In this document: in pieces, positions 44,629 to 56,349 of the stretch
How the letters are laid out: each line of letters begins with the position of its first letter
Numbering within the stretch: position 1 is the stretch's first letter
Source: Hortaea werneckii
Lineage: Eukaryota > Ascomycota > Dothideomycetes > Mycosphaerellales > Teratosphaeriaceae
Assembly: GCA_037044905.1 (NCBI GenBank)
Contig: JBAOKB010000071.1
Coordinates: 620,001 to 684,000, forward strand
Reading direction: 5' to 3'
Length of the DNA: 64,000 nt
Notes under the pieces: model-generated
The model's database searches: none
Seen by the model: the letters and a program-made list of their open reading frames with translations, nothing else
Told to the model about the DNA's origin: nothing
Translations under genes and position numbers: made by a program

Positions 44629-45417
44629 CATGGAATAAACATCGGGTACCTAGGTATGATCTTCTCTTTTTCTCTGCCCAGTTGCTGAAACACTTTGTTT
44701 CTATTTGCGTGGAGGCAAGTCTGGTGTTTGCAAGAGTCTTAATTGCCAGTCGAGTTCCTGGTGTTTGTCTGCGCCGCATTGATGCATGAACCACCACGAC
44801 AAGCGCTAAATGGATTCGCAGTGGGCTTCTATCTGATAAAATCGCGTCGCTGCAGCGGGCCGCAAATGGCGCGACAAATCGCGAACGGTGACTGTGAGCA
44901 AACACCGCTCAATTAGAAAGTGACCATGGGCTTCGACGTGAAACTGAGCAGTCGCAATACCGAAATAGGCGCAAATTGTAGCCGCCGGGAAAAAGCCTGG
45001 CTTTGCGTCGAATTATTTGAACTGCTGGCGCAATCTTCAGCGTTTCATCCAATCCGCCTACACTGCCCCACTTCACCGTCTATCGACGTCATATCCGCTT
45101 TGAGCTTCACTTCACAGTTGAAAAGTTGTCTCATTCACATGCGTTGTCTCTTCACTTTGCGTTGTGTTTCAGAAGTTGCACAGCCTGGACATGTCTGAAT
45201 ACGGAGACCGAGACAATTGCCCTAGCGCTCACCGGGACTTGACACTTAGTAAGTCTTCCCACGCCTGCCCAAGATCTTTTTGCTCCTTTTGCGCTACAAT
45301 TCACTCACTCAGTCTCCATCACTACTCCGTTGACATCTTACATTCAACAGAGGCTTCAGCCTACTGCTTTCTTCACTCACAGCCAACCCACCAGGCGAGA
45401 CATAGCTGGAATTTATC
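44629..45417. other. intergenic, with possible 5' leader ORF
   Basis: An ATG at 45191 opens a frame that runs unspliced into the GTPase gene. A GTAAGT at 45250 and CAACAG near 45351 look like a leader intron; if spliced, the 45191 reading ends in TGA overlapping the ATG at 45418 (CGATGAC). So it is either an N-terminal extension or an upstream ORF. Confidence 0.4.
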
Positions 45418-48305
45418 GATGACAAACGGTTCTCCACGCCGTGCGCCCTATGCCAACATGATGAGCAACGGACGCATAGGAGGCACCAAGCGCAAAGCCT
45501 CCGCCATGGACGCAGATGAGCCTGTGAACCTCAGTCCCACTCCGCCTTATGATCCCAGCCAAGAAGATTCCCTCGAGTCGCTTACCATGACTCCGGCATG
45601 GAAGGAGTTCCAGGGAAACAAGCTTGTGATACACAAGCTACTCTCAGGTCCGTTTGAGAATTCTCCGCACAAAGACCGCTTCACCGATGCCCTGCTCGAG
45701 ATGATCAAGAAAACCCTACTTGGCGGCAAAACGGAGGAGGTCGTGGCTTCTCTCGCGGGGACGATGAACTCGGGTGAGTGCTGAGGAGCGATTTGGCGGG
45801 AGGACGAACACTGATTCTTGCTAGGGAAGAGCACCAGCAGCAATTCACTCTTTCAGAATGGACCGATTGCGCGCGAGGTAAGCTATCTCGTCAATCTTGA
45901 AGTCCGGCTATGCTAACCTCTCGCAGGGTGATGACGGAGGCTCCTGTACCTTGGTGACCCATCTGTACAAAGGGTTGCAACCAGGTCAGACGATGCCCTT
46001 CCGCGCCGTGGTCAACTTCTTCTCCAGGCAGGAACGGAGGGAGATCCTCGCTGACTTGATCGCCGCTTACTACCGTGCAAGCCACGTCGACGAAGACTCT
46101 GACTCTGTTATCCTCGCGTCCACCCAGAATGGGTCAGAAGAGGAAGACCTGAATATCCGGACGGATGTCGCAAATGCCTTCACTTCGCTTTTCTGCGACC
46201 ACCCGCAGTGCAAAGATTCCTATGCGGTGAAGCAGTTCCTGGACTCTGCCATGTCGGAAGATGACCCGCGCATTCTAAACCAGGTTTGCGACTGGGCTGA
46301 TAGAGCCATCCGTCAAGTTGCAGGACAGACGTGTAACGTCGTTATTGAGGCGTCGACGGGAGGCGAGATGCTGAAGAAGCTGGAGCCGTACTCCATTTAC
46401 GTCGAGGATGACGATGGTTTCAAGGCTCGATCCTTATGGCCTCTGGTATCGATCATTACGGTGCATTTCGACGACCCCATCACCCGTCTAGGTATCGTTT
46501 TTATGGACGCTCCTGGTTCAACGGATACTAGTCGCATCCGCCGCATGAGTGCGGCAAAGCACAAACAGCTGCGGACGCATGTTCTGATCGTTACAGATGC
46601 GGCCCGAGCGAAAGATGATCCGACTGTGGCCAAAGAGGTGAAGAGCATGCGGAATAGAGGTTCTGGCCGGGTGGTTGTAATTTCGCCACGCAGCGATGTG
46701 ATCGGTGACAGCACTATGCCGCCTGGGTCTCAACGAGACAAAGACACTGCAGAACAGTTAAAGAGGAAGGTGTCTCAATTAGAGAAGGAAGTGAATGCCC
46801 TCGACAGCAAGCTTTGCCGTGTCGACGAAGATGAGGAGCTCCGTCTACTGAAAGAAAAGAGGGAACTGGACGTCCGTTTAAAGCATGCGCAGAACAGTGA
46901 GAAGGCGCATCGCATCCACATGCGCAGCAAATCAAATCGGAAAGCGCTTTCAGGGCAAGTTAGCCGAACCATCGCCTTTGCCAAATGTTCCATTTGAGCC
47001 GGCTGCGACTGCTGCTACTCCTCCGATTGCCCCTCGCCCGCCTTAAAGGCTTCCATGCGAAGAACGCGCCGGTCTTGAGTGTGGAGGAGACGATGATCCC
47101 GGCTATCGACCCCGCAATCTTGTCGCCTTCCCAAACGAGGCACGACTAAACGAGGCAAAGTTCATCCACCATCAAGCGATCCCGCGTTTACTAGAGAGAC
47201 TGAACCTCATCAGAACGATAATGAATCTCTTCTGCCTGCTAGAGATGATGGCAGGATCCTAATCAATCACGAGGAACTTGCTGCCATGTGGACTCCGTCT
47301 TTGCATCCCTAAGTCAGAAGGTCCAGCAAACTGTGATGACGCCACTGGTTTACGAGGAGCAGCAGTGGACACAAATGGCCATGCAGTTCTGCAACAGGTG
47401 GGAGATTGAGAACGACACGAGCAAATTCATGGCGCTCATCACCTGGCGATGTTACTTCTAATGAATGGGTCACGGCCCGCAGTCAACTTGAATGCTGAGC
47501 TCAGCCAAATCAGGGCGGAATCCATTACCGCCAACTTCATCATGCTCCAGCACTACCCCAAACAGATGTCTTCTGATCTTGCCGAGGAAATGACCAAATT
47601 GTGCGAAACCATCATGACTGATATGACTGGTAAGTCTCCTGTGTCGTCTGCCGAAGTCATTGTTAACGTTGTCTAGCGGACAAGATTGCCCCGTTCATCG
47701 CCCTGGCAGCATTCTTTGATTTCTTGAAGGAGGAAATGAAGGCTTTGATCAATGCCGTAAGCATGGGCATCGACGGGCTTGCATACGGTCTCACGTAAGT
47801 TCCAAGACTGTCGCTTACAGTTGCAACGGGCTTTGCTGACCGACCACCATTCTGAAGTTTTGAACCAAGACCTTGACGAATACGGGTGGGTGACGATGGC
47901 TACAAAGCAGACATCATAAGGACCATCTACGCCCAGTGCCGGGCAATGAAGCCTTCGAAGGGAGCCGCCAGGCCGAATGGTGGCTGGCCGTTGTATCGCA
48001 AGCAGTCTTTCAAGCGAGAAGTCTGCAAAGTCGGCGGCGTATGGCACTCGATGACGAGGCAGGTCGAAAGCGACATCAACGAGCTGGTCCTGACGGAGCG
48101 TGAAAACCTCAAGATGTCCCTGAAGGAGGTGTTTGATGATCTCGTCTTCAACTATAACATGCTGTGCGAAGCCAAGGATTCAAACGATCCCAAGGAGAAG
48201 GCGCTCCAGGAGCAGCTGTCGGCGAACATCGGCAGGGCAAGTCAATACCTCAAGGGCCCGATGAAGGAAGCACTCAATCGCATGTTGAGCGACTTTCGAT
48301 CGTGA
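45418..48305 (+). CDS. SLIP-GC-like large P-loop GTPase, frame-disrupted in its middle
   Basis: ATG at 45418 (MTNGSPRRAPYAN). Introns 45774-45824 and 45878-45926 assemble a P-loop AGTMNSGKSTSSNSL. A DxxG motif follows in IVFMDAPGSTDTSRIRR, then VTDAARAKDDP and a charged coiled coil. The layout matches the nuclear GTPase SLIP-GC/dynamin-like family that is common in filamentous fungi. From about 46955 to 47460 the reading changes frame several times, but family-like pieces remain: FHAKNAPVLSVEETMIPAI, RNLVAFPNEARLNEAKFIHH, LSQKVQQTVMTPLVYEEQQW. A good intron at 47631-47676 leads to ADKIAPFIALAAFFDFLKEE, and the C-terminal part to 48305 is open. It could be a damaged gene or error-ridden sequence. 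Confidence 0.68.
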
Positions 48306-49438
48306 GGGTACGCGGTGGGGTTACCGTGGTATGCATTCGAATGGGATACGACGTGCGCGGATGGTAGATTTCACGATGCTATGCTTCACAGCCACACAAA
48401 GTAGTCAGACGAACAGACACATACATAGTAGAGCTTGCGATTGCGAATTGCTGTCTTTCTGCTTCTGCCTGACACTGATTCTCGCGGAAGGTCATCATTA
48501 ACATGGCGGCCCATTATTAACGCCTTGTTTTCTGACGAAGAAACCTGTATCATACCGTCCCTAGGTTCCTGCCAAGCAGCGATCGATGCATATAAAACGA
48601 CAAGTACACAGCCGTCAAACCCGCCATGAGTTACATAGTAAGTTCTTGAACGACGTCGGTATGCAGTAACCATCCAGCGCACAGCCACCCATCCAGTTTC
48701 AAGTCGGCAGGTTCGCTGCATGATGTCGATGCCCGCCACACTTCCAACGCTCCTCACTGGCTCGGCAACGGCGACACATCCCTGCTCCATCCCTGCCGAC
48801 TCCTCCCACCTTGCGGCTGTCCGTTTCACCTGCCACGCCGATCACTTTAACAAGCTGTCTCGTCCCAAACATCTCTCCAACGCGGTATTGCACTGCCGAT
48901 CCTTTTCCATACCACTGGCAGGGCAGATCACTTCACACACCATCCACTCCCCATATATCATCAATGCTATTGTTCACTGCTGCATCCTTCACCGATCCGT
49001 GACTACCATCCCACCCTTCGCTGCCGACGTGCGCGCTTCCCTTCCCCAGCCCTTAATTACTCGCAGCGAACGCGCTAAACCTTCCTGGGGCGCTAGTCCA
49101 GCCAACTCTGGGGACCTTCATAGCAGCATCAGTGCATCTGTGCGAGCAAAGGAGATTACCCCCGGCGACCGTCGCGCCCAACGCCTCTGCTGCAGTTGGC
49201 AGAGCCGTTTCTCCATACCCGTGTGCCGTCAACGATCGTTTCCCGGGAAGAAAAGAGAGAACACACTCTGCCTCTCGTCGTATGCGCCCGTGAGGCTTCC
49301 CGCTATATACCGCGCGAACTTTGGGGAAACCACCCATTCGACTAGACGTCCGACTCCTCCACCTCCACCTTCAGCTTTGTCGTCGCGCGATACCGACGTC
49401 CGAGAGGGACCCACGCGGTCCTCAGCCATTCGACAACC
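48306..49438. other. intergenic
   Basis: About 1.1 kb upstream of the CHS7-like gene. The last 100 bases are pyrimidine-rich (CACCTCCACC type), probably a transcript leader. Open frames here are without recognisable content. Confidence 0.4.
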
Positions 49439-50476
49439 ATGCCGGCCACACGATACGGCGCCTTCGACGACTTCTGCAGAGATACGGGTAGCGCGCACTC
49501 GACGCTGCCGGTCTGCAACCTGTTCTCGCAGTCGCCTACACGGGGAGGGAATGGATATGGAGGGTGCGAGTTGACGGGCATCCCGCTGAGCGGTGATCGG
49601 TATCTGGCGAACCTGGGCTCGATCTTGCTGGCGTTCATCGCGATCCTGGTGACATTGGTCTTGCTATGGAGGTCGGACAGGAAGAAGGCTGCAGTGGGAC
49701 GGAGGTAGGTTGCAAACAACTTCATAATGCTTTGGGCATATGGGACGGGAGGGCTAACCTTGCAATGTCTACATAGAGAGATGCAATTCTTCCTCATGGG
49801 CTACATCGTCATTGAGATCTGCGAGATCTTCACGATTGGTTGGTTTCCATTGGATGGCGCCGTGCGGCGAGGCTTTTCGGCCGTGCACATAGCTGCCATT
49901 GTGGCTACCCTCTGGATTCTTATGATGAACGGAGCAGTCGGGTATCAGCTGGTAGATGATGGCACACCGCTATCAATGGGCTTAATCTTTGGCTCGGCGG
50001 CGATACTGTTCATTGGTACTGGTTACATCGCGCTGGACACTGGTTTCAGCTGGACTGGTTACTGGGACGACACTTTGACGGCACCGAACCGAAGCTACTC
50101 GCTTTATACGCTCTATCAGCTGGTGCCTTTGGTGTTCCTCTTCGTCTTCTTTGTGCTCGAGACCGTACTGGTACTGAAAGTACTCGGTGAGGTCAAGCCA
50201 ATGTGTAAGTCTCCCTGTGGCGATTGACATTTTTACATCGTTCACTGACATCCAACAGTCTACCTTATCGGCGGCACATTGTCCTTTGCCCTCGGCCAGA
50301 TTTTCCAATACGTCATCAGTGTGCACATTTGCAATGGCACAAATGGCAAAATCAACGGCGGCCTTTTCGAGACATTTTTCACCCTCATAGCCGTGGTGTT
50401 GATTTGGATATTCTGGTCGAGCATAACGGAGGATGACTGGCCTATGCCAGCACCTGATGGCAGCACATACACCTAA
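49439..50476 (+). CDS. CHS7: CHS7-family membrane protein (chitin synthase export chaperone-like)
   Basis: Exons 49439-49704, 49777-50204 and 50259-50476 join to 303 residues. A cysteine-containing lumenal N-terminus (FDDFCRDTGSAHSTLPVC) is followed by seven hydrophobic segments, the layout of the Chs7 family: LANLGSILLAFIAILVTLVL, EMQFFLMGYIVIEICEIFTI, YQLVPLVFLFVFFVLETVLV and others. Chs7 lets chitin synthase III leave the ER in yeast. Filamentous fungi carry paralogues, so this may be a relative rather than the orthologue. No break in frame. Confidence 0.82.
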
Positions 50477-51107
50477 TACTAAGATCTCGTGACATGTTTG
50501 GCTGACATACGTGTGCTTCAGCCCAGTCCTCGAGACGGAGCGTCAAGCCGCAGAGCCTCCGAGAGGCCGGCCAGGAGCCCAACAAAGCACCGCCTGCCAT
50601 GTCGAGCGCCGAGCGCCAGGACGCAGGAAACCACTGAGTGGGCGACGGGATCACCAGCGCAGTCTGGATCTGAGGGAAGACAGCTCTCGCTAGGAATTCG
50701 AGGGGCACGAGTAACGAGATTATAATTCTGTGCATTGATAGCGATGGCGTTCTTTCTACAGGGAGCAGGAAGCTTAGATACCACCAGTGCTTTTTTTGAA
50801 TAGTAATGTACCAGACGTTAATCAGTGTAACACTCACCAACTCTGAAGTTATATCCCCCAAAAGCCCTCCTATTCGCATTCACGTGTGTTGAATCCGTGA
50901 ACCTGTGAAGCTAAATTGAATCAATATTTGGTTTAGCTTCGGGGTCTGATCGGACCCTGGATCACTAAGCCCGAGCCGAAACGGGCACGCCGCGTAAGGA
51001 CGTCGCATCAGCGCAGCCCTACCTCCGTACGTGTTGCAGCGTTGGAGGTCCCTCCTTCTTACAACCGACCTGATGCGCGATCTGTTCGTGCATTCAACCC
51101 GATCATA
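50477..51107. other. intergenic
   Basis: About 630 bp between two plus-strand membrane-protein genes. A short inverted pair (GAATCCGTGAACC/GAAGCTAAATTGAATC region near 50890-50930) gives nothing convincing. No gene seen. Confidence 0.35.
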
Positions 51108-52667
51108 ATGTCGCAGACGATGGAGCAGACGGACAATGGAAGTCTGAGGGACCAGGAGGAGCCGGAACAGAAGCAGAAGAGCCGAAGACCCCCGAGTAGG
51201 TGGCATGGGCAAGAGAGCGTGGAATCGCGGATCACGGCGGGATACTGATCAAGGTGCATAGATACGGCATTTCGACAGCAGCGACTGAAGGCATGGCAGC
51301 CTATCTTGACACCGAAGACCGTGTTGCCGCTCTTCTTCGCCATCGGAGTCATCTTCGCGCCGATCGGAGGCTTGCTGCTGTGGGCGAGCTCGGAAGTACA
51401 GGAGATATTGATCGATTACACCGACTGCAACACGACGGCGCCGCTATGTCCAGATGGCTCGACGATCCCGCCCCAGCAGCAACAGTATTACATCCCAAGC
51501 GGCAAGATCTCGAGCGCGTTCAAGAACTCGACAGATGATGCCGATGCGCCGACATGGTGCACGACGCGCGAGGACTCCGGTCTGACCTTTGCTGGGCGTC
51601 GCGATATCCCTTCCTCCGTGTGCCATATCTCATTCGATCTACCGGATACCCTGCACCCGCCTGTCCTGCTGTACTACCAGCTGACGAACTTCTATCAAAA
51701 CCACCGAAGATACGTAAAGTCGTTTGACCAGGAGCAGCTGGCAGGGACGTTCCGAAGCAACAGCTCTATCAACGGGAGTGACTGTGATCCCCTCGAAGGT
51801 GCAGTTACCGATGAGGGTGTCTGGAAGGCTTATTATCCCTGTGGTCTAATCGCCAACTCACGCTTTAACGACACTATCCAGCCGCCTGTTTGGCTGAACC
51901 CGAATAATGGAGCTCAGAATCAGACTTACAACATGACGAGCAATGGGACAGCATGGGCGAGCGATGCGGATCTGTACGGGTACCCACCGCCGTACACTGT
52001 CAACGAAGTCATCCCACCTCCCAACTGGCGCCAGGTTTACCCGACGTACAATGAGACATACCCGCTGCCAAATCTGCACGTGGACGACAGCTTCCAGGTG
52101 TGGATGCGTACGGCCGGTCTCCCCACCTTCAGCAAGCTGGCTCTCCGCAATGACAACGAGAACATGCCTCCTGGGAGGTATCAGATCGACGTCTACGATT
52201 GTAAGTCCCCTCAACCCTTCCCCCATGGCTTGGCAAATTTCCCAGAAACCAGGGTTGCAAACGGCGCTAACGTTTTCTTTGTTGCAGACTTCCCTGTATT
52301 GCCATATGATGGCACCAAGTCACTGCTACTGTCCACCCACACCGTCATGGGCGGCAGGAACCCGTTCCTTGGCATTGCTTACATTGTCGTCGGCGGTCTC
52401 TGCATTCTGCTTGGTGCCATGTTCACAGTCACGCAGCTGATCAAGCCAAGGTGAGATTTTTCTCTTGCTCGCTTCAGAGCTCCATATGCAACCTGCTTGC
52501 TGCGCTATTCGGCCCGTTACATCACAACAAAGAGGGAACCCTTGTGGCTGACCAAAGCAAAACAATGCAGGAAACTCGGCGACCATTCGTATCTGAGCTG
52601 GAATACCGACCAACCGAGCTCGGCAACTACTACCGGCCGCGCTCCGAGACCTGGCGATACAGCGTGA
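51108..52667 (+). CDS. CDC50: CDC50/LEM3-family phospholipid flippase subunit
   Basis: Exons 51108-51195, 51262-52200, 52288-52450 and 52571-52667 join to 428 residues. A cytosolic N-terminus (KSRRPPNTAFRQQRLKAWQP) precedes helix 1 (LPLFFAIGVIFAPIGGLLLW). A large lumenal domain with paired cysteines and several N-glycosylation sites contains YYQLTNFYQNHRRYVKSFD and YPCGLIANSRFNDT. Helix 2 is NPFLGIAYIVVGGLCILLGA, with a short tail ending KLGDHSYLSWN. The family is the beta subunit of P4-ATPase flippases, needed for their ER exit and activity. The frame is intact in all four exons. Confidence 0.95.
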
Positions 52668-53634
52668 AAGCTAGCTAGCTTCTGCCTTTGCCTTGCCTTT
52701 TTGCGGCCGCTTTTCTATCACGACTTTATTGTGCCCATTGAAGCCCAATTTGGAATTTCACGACTCGGGGAAATATATGGTGTCAGGTGTCTAAGGCGTT
52801 TCTGATCGGAAAAGTGCAGGAGAATTTGGGCTAAAAGGGCGGGTGTCCCCGACCTGTGGCATCCCTACTGGCCTCTTGGGTTGCACGTGTTGTATGTACA
52901 TTTGAAAAGTCCGTCGAAATCCACTGATACCCTTAGGTCACCGCCCCATGAGTGCGCTCTTTGCCTATGGTGCAAACGGCAATCGTACAGATGGGGCCGG
53001 GTTTTTTCCTTATGTTCTTCTTTTGCTCTTTAAGGGGGTCATCTCCGAGTATCTCCGTCCCGCTCACGAGTTCAGCACTCCTCACGAACCCCCGACGGGA
53101 AGGTACGTCCATGGTTCCTGCTGCGCGTGGTTCCTCTTCTGAGTATAGCGTTGTTGGTTTGCTGTGCTGCAGTCCAGATCTCCATGAACTTACGCCCAGA
53201 TCCCTGTCGGGTTCGACGAACTATCGACTCGGCTGCTCTTTGTCTGATCCGTCTACACTTGTTCTTCAAAGTTGCGAGAGCCGCAAGCGGCTATTATTCT
53301 TCCAGCTATTCGAGAGTCGAGGCCTCCATATGAATTCAGTTAAATACGACCTGGATATTCTACTCCGGTCTTGGGAACATCCACCTTTCCTTGTATTGGC
53401 GCAGCAGTGACGATCGAGCTTTCTGTACATACTCCTCAAGCTCCGTCTTTCATCCTCATTGTACATTCCAGGAGAAGAAACTTGTGCAATTCTACATTCC
53501 ACACTCGCGGACCTCCCCTAGGCAACTGCAGGTACCCGCTCTCGCCGCTCTAGATCTTAGACATCAGTCAACATTCCGCACCTATCACACCCCAAAACGG
53601 CAAACACACAGTACTGGCCTTTCAGCTATCAACG
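52668..53634. other. intergenic
   Basis: About 970 bp upstream of the secreted protease; the last 100 bases are CA/CT-rich, typical of a transcript leader. No gene recognised. Confidence 0.4.
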
Positions 53635-54690
53635 ATGAGGAGCGTGCTGATCTCGGCCCTCGCGGCTGTGGCCTCTTTGACTGAGGCTACGGCTCTCGGC
53701 GACAAGCACTTTCCTGTGCACGGAGCGTTGCAACTGGGTGCAAACAGACCGCAAGCCAACCGCACTCACGTCACCAATCGTCTCACTGGACGGCCGATGA
53801 GACACTTCACGCCATGGCACAATGGCACGCACTTCACCGATCCGGCCACGAACAGGACCACCCAGGCTTTCGAATGCGACGTCGGAACTAGCACCGCTTC
53901 CAAGGACTTTATGAAAACCATCAAAGACCTACACCTCAAACACAAGCGCAGCGCGGTCGGATCTCGCGCCGCCCAAGCCCTCGTCGATAGATCCCGAGTG
54001 CCCACCGCCTTCCAAGTCCCCGTGCACATCCACGTCATCACGGGGCCGGACGACGCGGCGGCGTACACACAGCAGATGGCCAACAGCCAAGTCGGCGCCC
54101 TGAACGAGGCCTACAACCAATACGGCATCTCGTTCCGCCTGGTCAACACGACCTTCACGCAGAACGCCGCCTGGGCCGTCGGCGACGGCAGCGCCATGGA
54201 CGACGCCAAGAAGGCCCTCCGCTCCGGCTCTTACAAGGCCCTGAACCTGTACTTCCACTCCAAGCTCTCCGGCGGCGCGCTGGGCACCTGCACCCTGCCT
54301 TCCCCCGTGCAGCCCGGCACCCCCGTGGATCTGTACTACATGGACGGGTGCAACATCAACGCCGCCACCATGCCCGGCGGTTCGCTCACGGGGTACAACC
54401 TCGGCAAGACGGCCGTGCACGAGACGGGCCACTGGCTAGGTCTGCTGCATACGTTCGAGGGCTACAGCTGTAGCGGCGACGGCGACCTGATCGACGATAC
54501 GCCTATGGAGGCTGCGAGCACGAATGGGTGTCCCGTCAGTCCGCTGAAGAATAGTTGTCCTGGGGTTTCGACGGGCGATCCGATTCATAATTATATGGAT
54601 TACAGTACCGATTCGTGTTATAGTGTTTTCACCAACGATCAGGTGCAGAGGATGGGGGCGTTGTGGACGCAGTATCGGGCAAGTAATTAA
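53635..54690 (+). CDS. secreted M43 (pappalysin-type) metalloprotease
   Basis: Single exon of 351 residues, ATG at 53635. Signal peptide (MRSVLISALAAVASLTEATA), then a pro-region with N-glycosylation sites and a basic KHKRS site that may mark propeptide removal. The catalytic domain has VPVHIHVIT and the full zinc motif HETGHWLGLLH (HExxHxxGxxH), followed by the Met-turn NYMDYSTDSC. Paired cysteines (GTCTLPS, YMDGC, YSCSGDGD, GCPVSP, NSCPG) suggest disulfides. Related MEP1-like proteases are secreted and in some fungi contribute to host interaction. Codon usage is very C-rich in the middle of the gene. Frame intact. Confidence 0.95.
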   Translation: MRSVLISALAAVASLTEATALGDKHFPVHGALQLGANRPQANRTHVTNRLTGRPMRHFTPWHNGTHFTDPATNRTTQAFECDVGTSTASKDFMKTIKDLHLKHKRSAVGSRAAQALVDRSRVPTAFQVPVHIHVITGPDDAAAYTQQMANSQVGALNEAYNQYGISFRLVNTTFTQNAAWAVGDGSAMDDAKKALRSGSYKALNLYFHSKLSGGALGTCTLPSPVQPGTPVDLYYMDGCNINAATMPGGSLTGYNLGKTAVHETGHWLGLLHTFEGYSCSGDGDLIDDTPMEAASTNGCPVSPLKNSCPGVSTGDPIHNYMDYSTDSCYSVFTNDQVQRMGALWTQYRASN

Positions 54691-55098
54691 GGGGGGATTA
54701 GAATGGCTTTCATGACGGGGTTTGCATTGAGGGGTTTGACGAAATGCTTCATTGATGACGGCTGAGATGTATATACTTTGATGTTTTCCTTCTCCTTCAG
54801 ATTGTAGATATTGTTCTTAGGATCTTTGGGAAGGGAATACCTGTACATACTTTCTTAATTATAAGAAAAGGAAAAGAACAAGAACAAGAGCAACCGATTC
54901 TCAGATTCATCTTCGTGCACAGGAAAAACATGTCTCTCATCAAATTCGGGGGTATAAATCATCGAAGAAGTATATGTACAAAAAACACCCAAAAAGAGAA
55001 GGGGGGAAAAGGGGGGAAAAAACAAAATAAAAAAAAAGACCTGTTTCGCCTTCTCCAGCCTGCATCCGGACCCCACGCCCCCCATCCCCACCGATTGA
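54691..55098. other. convergent intergenic region with homopurine tract
   Basis: The protease (plus) and PEX16 (minus) end toward each other. From 54979 to 55039 the plus strand is almost all A and G, with two GGGGGG runs and A runs up to nine. It is probably part of a PEX16 3' UTR or terminator and is a place where sequencing is unreliable. Confidence 0.5.
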
Positions 55099-56349
55099 TT
55101 ACAAAGTAGCAGTAGGGAAATAATACTGATCCCACAGAAACTCGTAATCCTCGATGATATTCCCCACCATATCCAACAAGGATTTCCTCTTCAGCCGATC
55201 CGCAAACCCCTGGATCGCGCCGCGCGTGACGTTCTCGTAAAAGGCGCCCCGCATCGCCCACCACCCCAGCGCCCACCCGCGCTTCTTCATCTCGTCGCGT
55301 TCGAGTTGCGAGAGGCCCCGTGCTCCCCCCGGGTGCCGGGTCTGCAGGTCGTGTTTGGCGAGTTGGCGCGCGCCGTATTCGATTGAGAGGCCCAGGAGCC
55401 AGGGTCGCCAGTCGGTTTTGGCGTTGCGGTTGTGGGGGGTTTGTTGTTGTTGTTGTTGTTGGGTCCAGTAGGCCATGGCGGCCGCGTAGATCACGGGCCG
55501 CACGAGGTAGAGGATCTCGGCGATTTCGCCTAGTCCGGAGGTCCGGTGGAGCAGGGTCTTGGGCGGTTTGATGTCGTCGGCTGTCAGGACTTTGGAGAGG
55601 AGGTAGGAGGATATGTCGTCGGAGCTGGGTAAGGGGGGTAAGGTGAGGGAGGTCCGCGGCATCGTCCATTGCTCGCTGCCGGCTTCGGAGTGCTGGCTGC
55701 GTTCCGAGGGCGGGCTGGGCAGGATGTCTTCTTCGGTTCTTTCTTCGATGACTTCGCGTTCGGGGAGGGGTGGGTTGAGGAGTGGTCGCGAGTTGGTCAG
55801 GCGCATCAGGATCAGGCGACACATGGCTTTGATTGTTTCGAGGACGACGACCATGCGCCATCGCGCCTTCTCCCCTTTGCGCTTCGCCATCATCTCCAGT
55901 AGTAGTTCGGTGTATTGGATGACTTGTAGCGTGACGGCGGTGCCTTTGTAGGTAGGGCTCTTTTCACAGTAGAAGCCTGTGTATCGATTGTGCGGTGTCT
56001 GGTGGTGTTTGCGTTGTTGGAGAGATTGCGCCAGGGCGCGCGAGAGGAGGGAGTCATGGTATAGGGCCAAGAGTTGGACGCCAGAGTTGAGGGATTCGGA
56101 TGCCAGTTCGGATTCTCTGAAGCGGCCTGAATTGGGTCAACATCTATATTGCATTGTTGCTGGGATCCAAGAGTGATTGATTGTGTACACACCTGGGATG
56201 ATGTATGTGAGTGATCGCAGGGCACCCTCCACCTGCCCAACAGCGCCGGCGTTCTTGGTGATGAAGTCGCCATACATGCCAACCAACTTGGCCGGCATCT
56301 TGACCGTGACTTTGGTCTGATCAGCCGCCTGCCGGAGTCGCTCCATCAT
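55099..56349 (-). CDS. PEX16: peroxisomal membrane biogenesis protein Pex16
   Basis: ATG at 56349 (or 56346); exons 56349-56193 and 56126-55099 join to 394 residues. The protein has the Pex16 layout: MPAKLVGMYGDFITKNAGAV, ALRSLTYIIPGRFRESELAS, EALVSLNSGV-type helix with LLALYHDSLLSRAL, and the C-terminal VRPVIYAAAMAYW ... LGWWAMRGAFYENVTRGAI. A run of seven Gln lies after AYWTQ. Pex16 recruits peroxisomal membrane proteins through Pex3 and is kept in filamentous ascomycetes but missing in baker's yeast. No break in frame. It is divergent from the esterase gene. Confidence 0.92.
55441..55461. repeat. (TTG)7 microsatellite in PEX16
   Basis: Seven TTG units on the plus strand encode the Gln tract of PEX16 on the minus strand. 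Its length may vary between isolates. Confidence 0.8.

Noticed and set aside
48720..49574. Long plus-strand open frame of 284 codons upstream of the CHS7-like gene
   Set aside because: Composition is Pro/Ser/Arg-rich, no family is recognisable, and it overlaps the first exon of the CHS7-like gene in another frame.
53929..54432. Minus-strand open frame of 167 codons
   Set aside because: Shadow of the C-rich part of the M43 protease.
55000..55042. G-run tract as a quadruplex or origin
   Set aside because: Only two G6 runs are present within a purine stretch between convergent genes, too few to claim a quadruplex.
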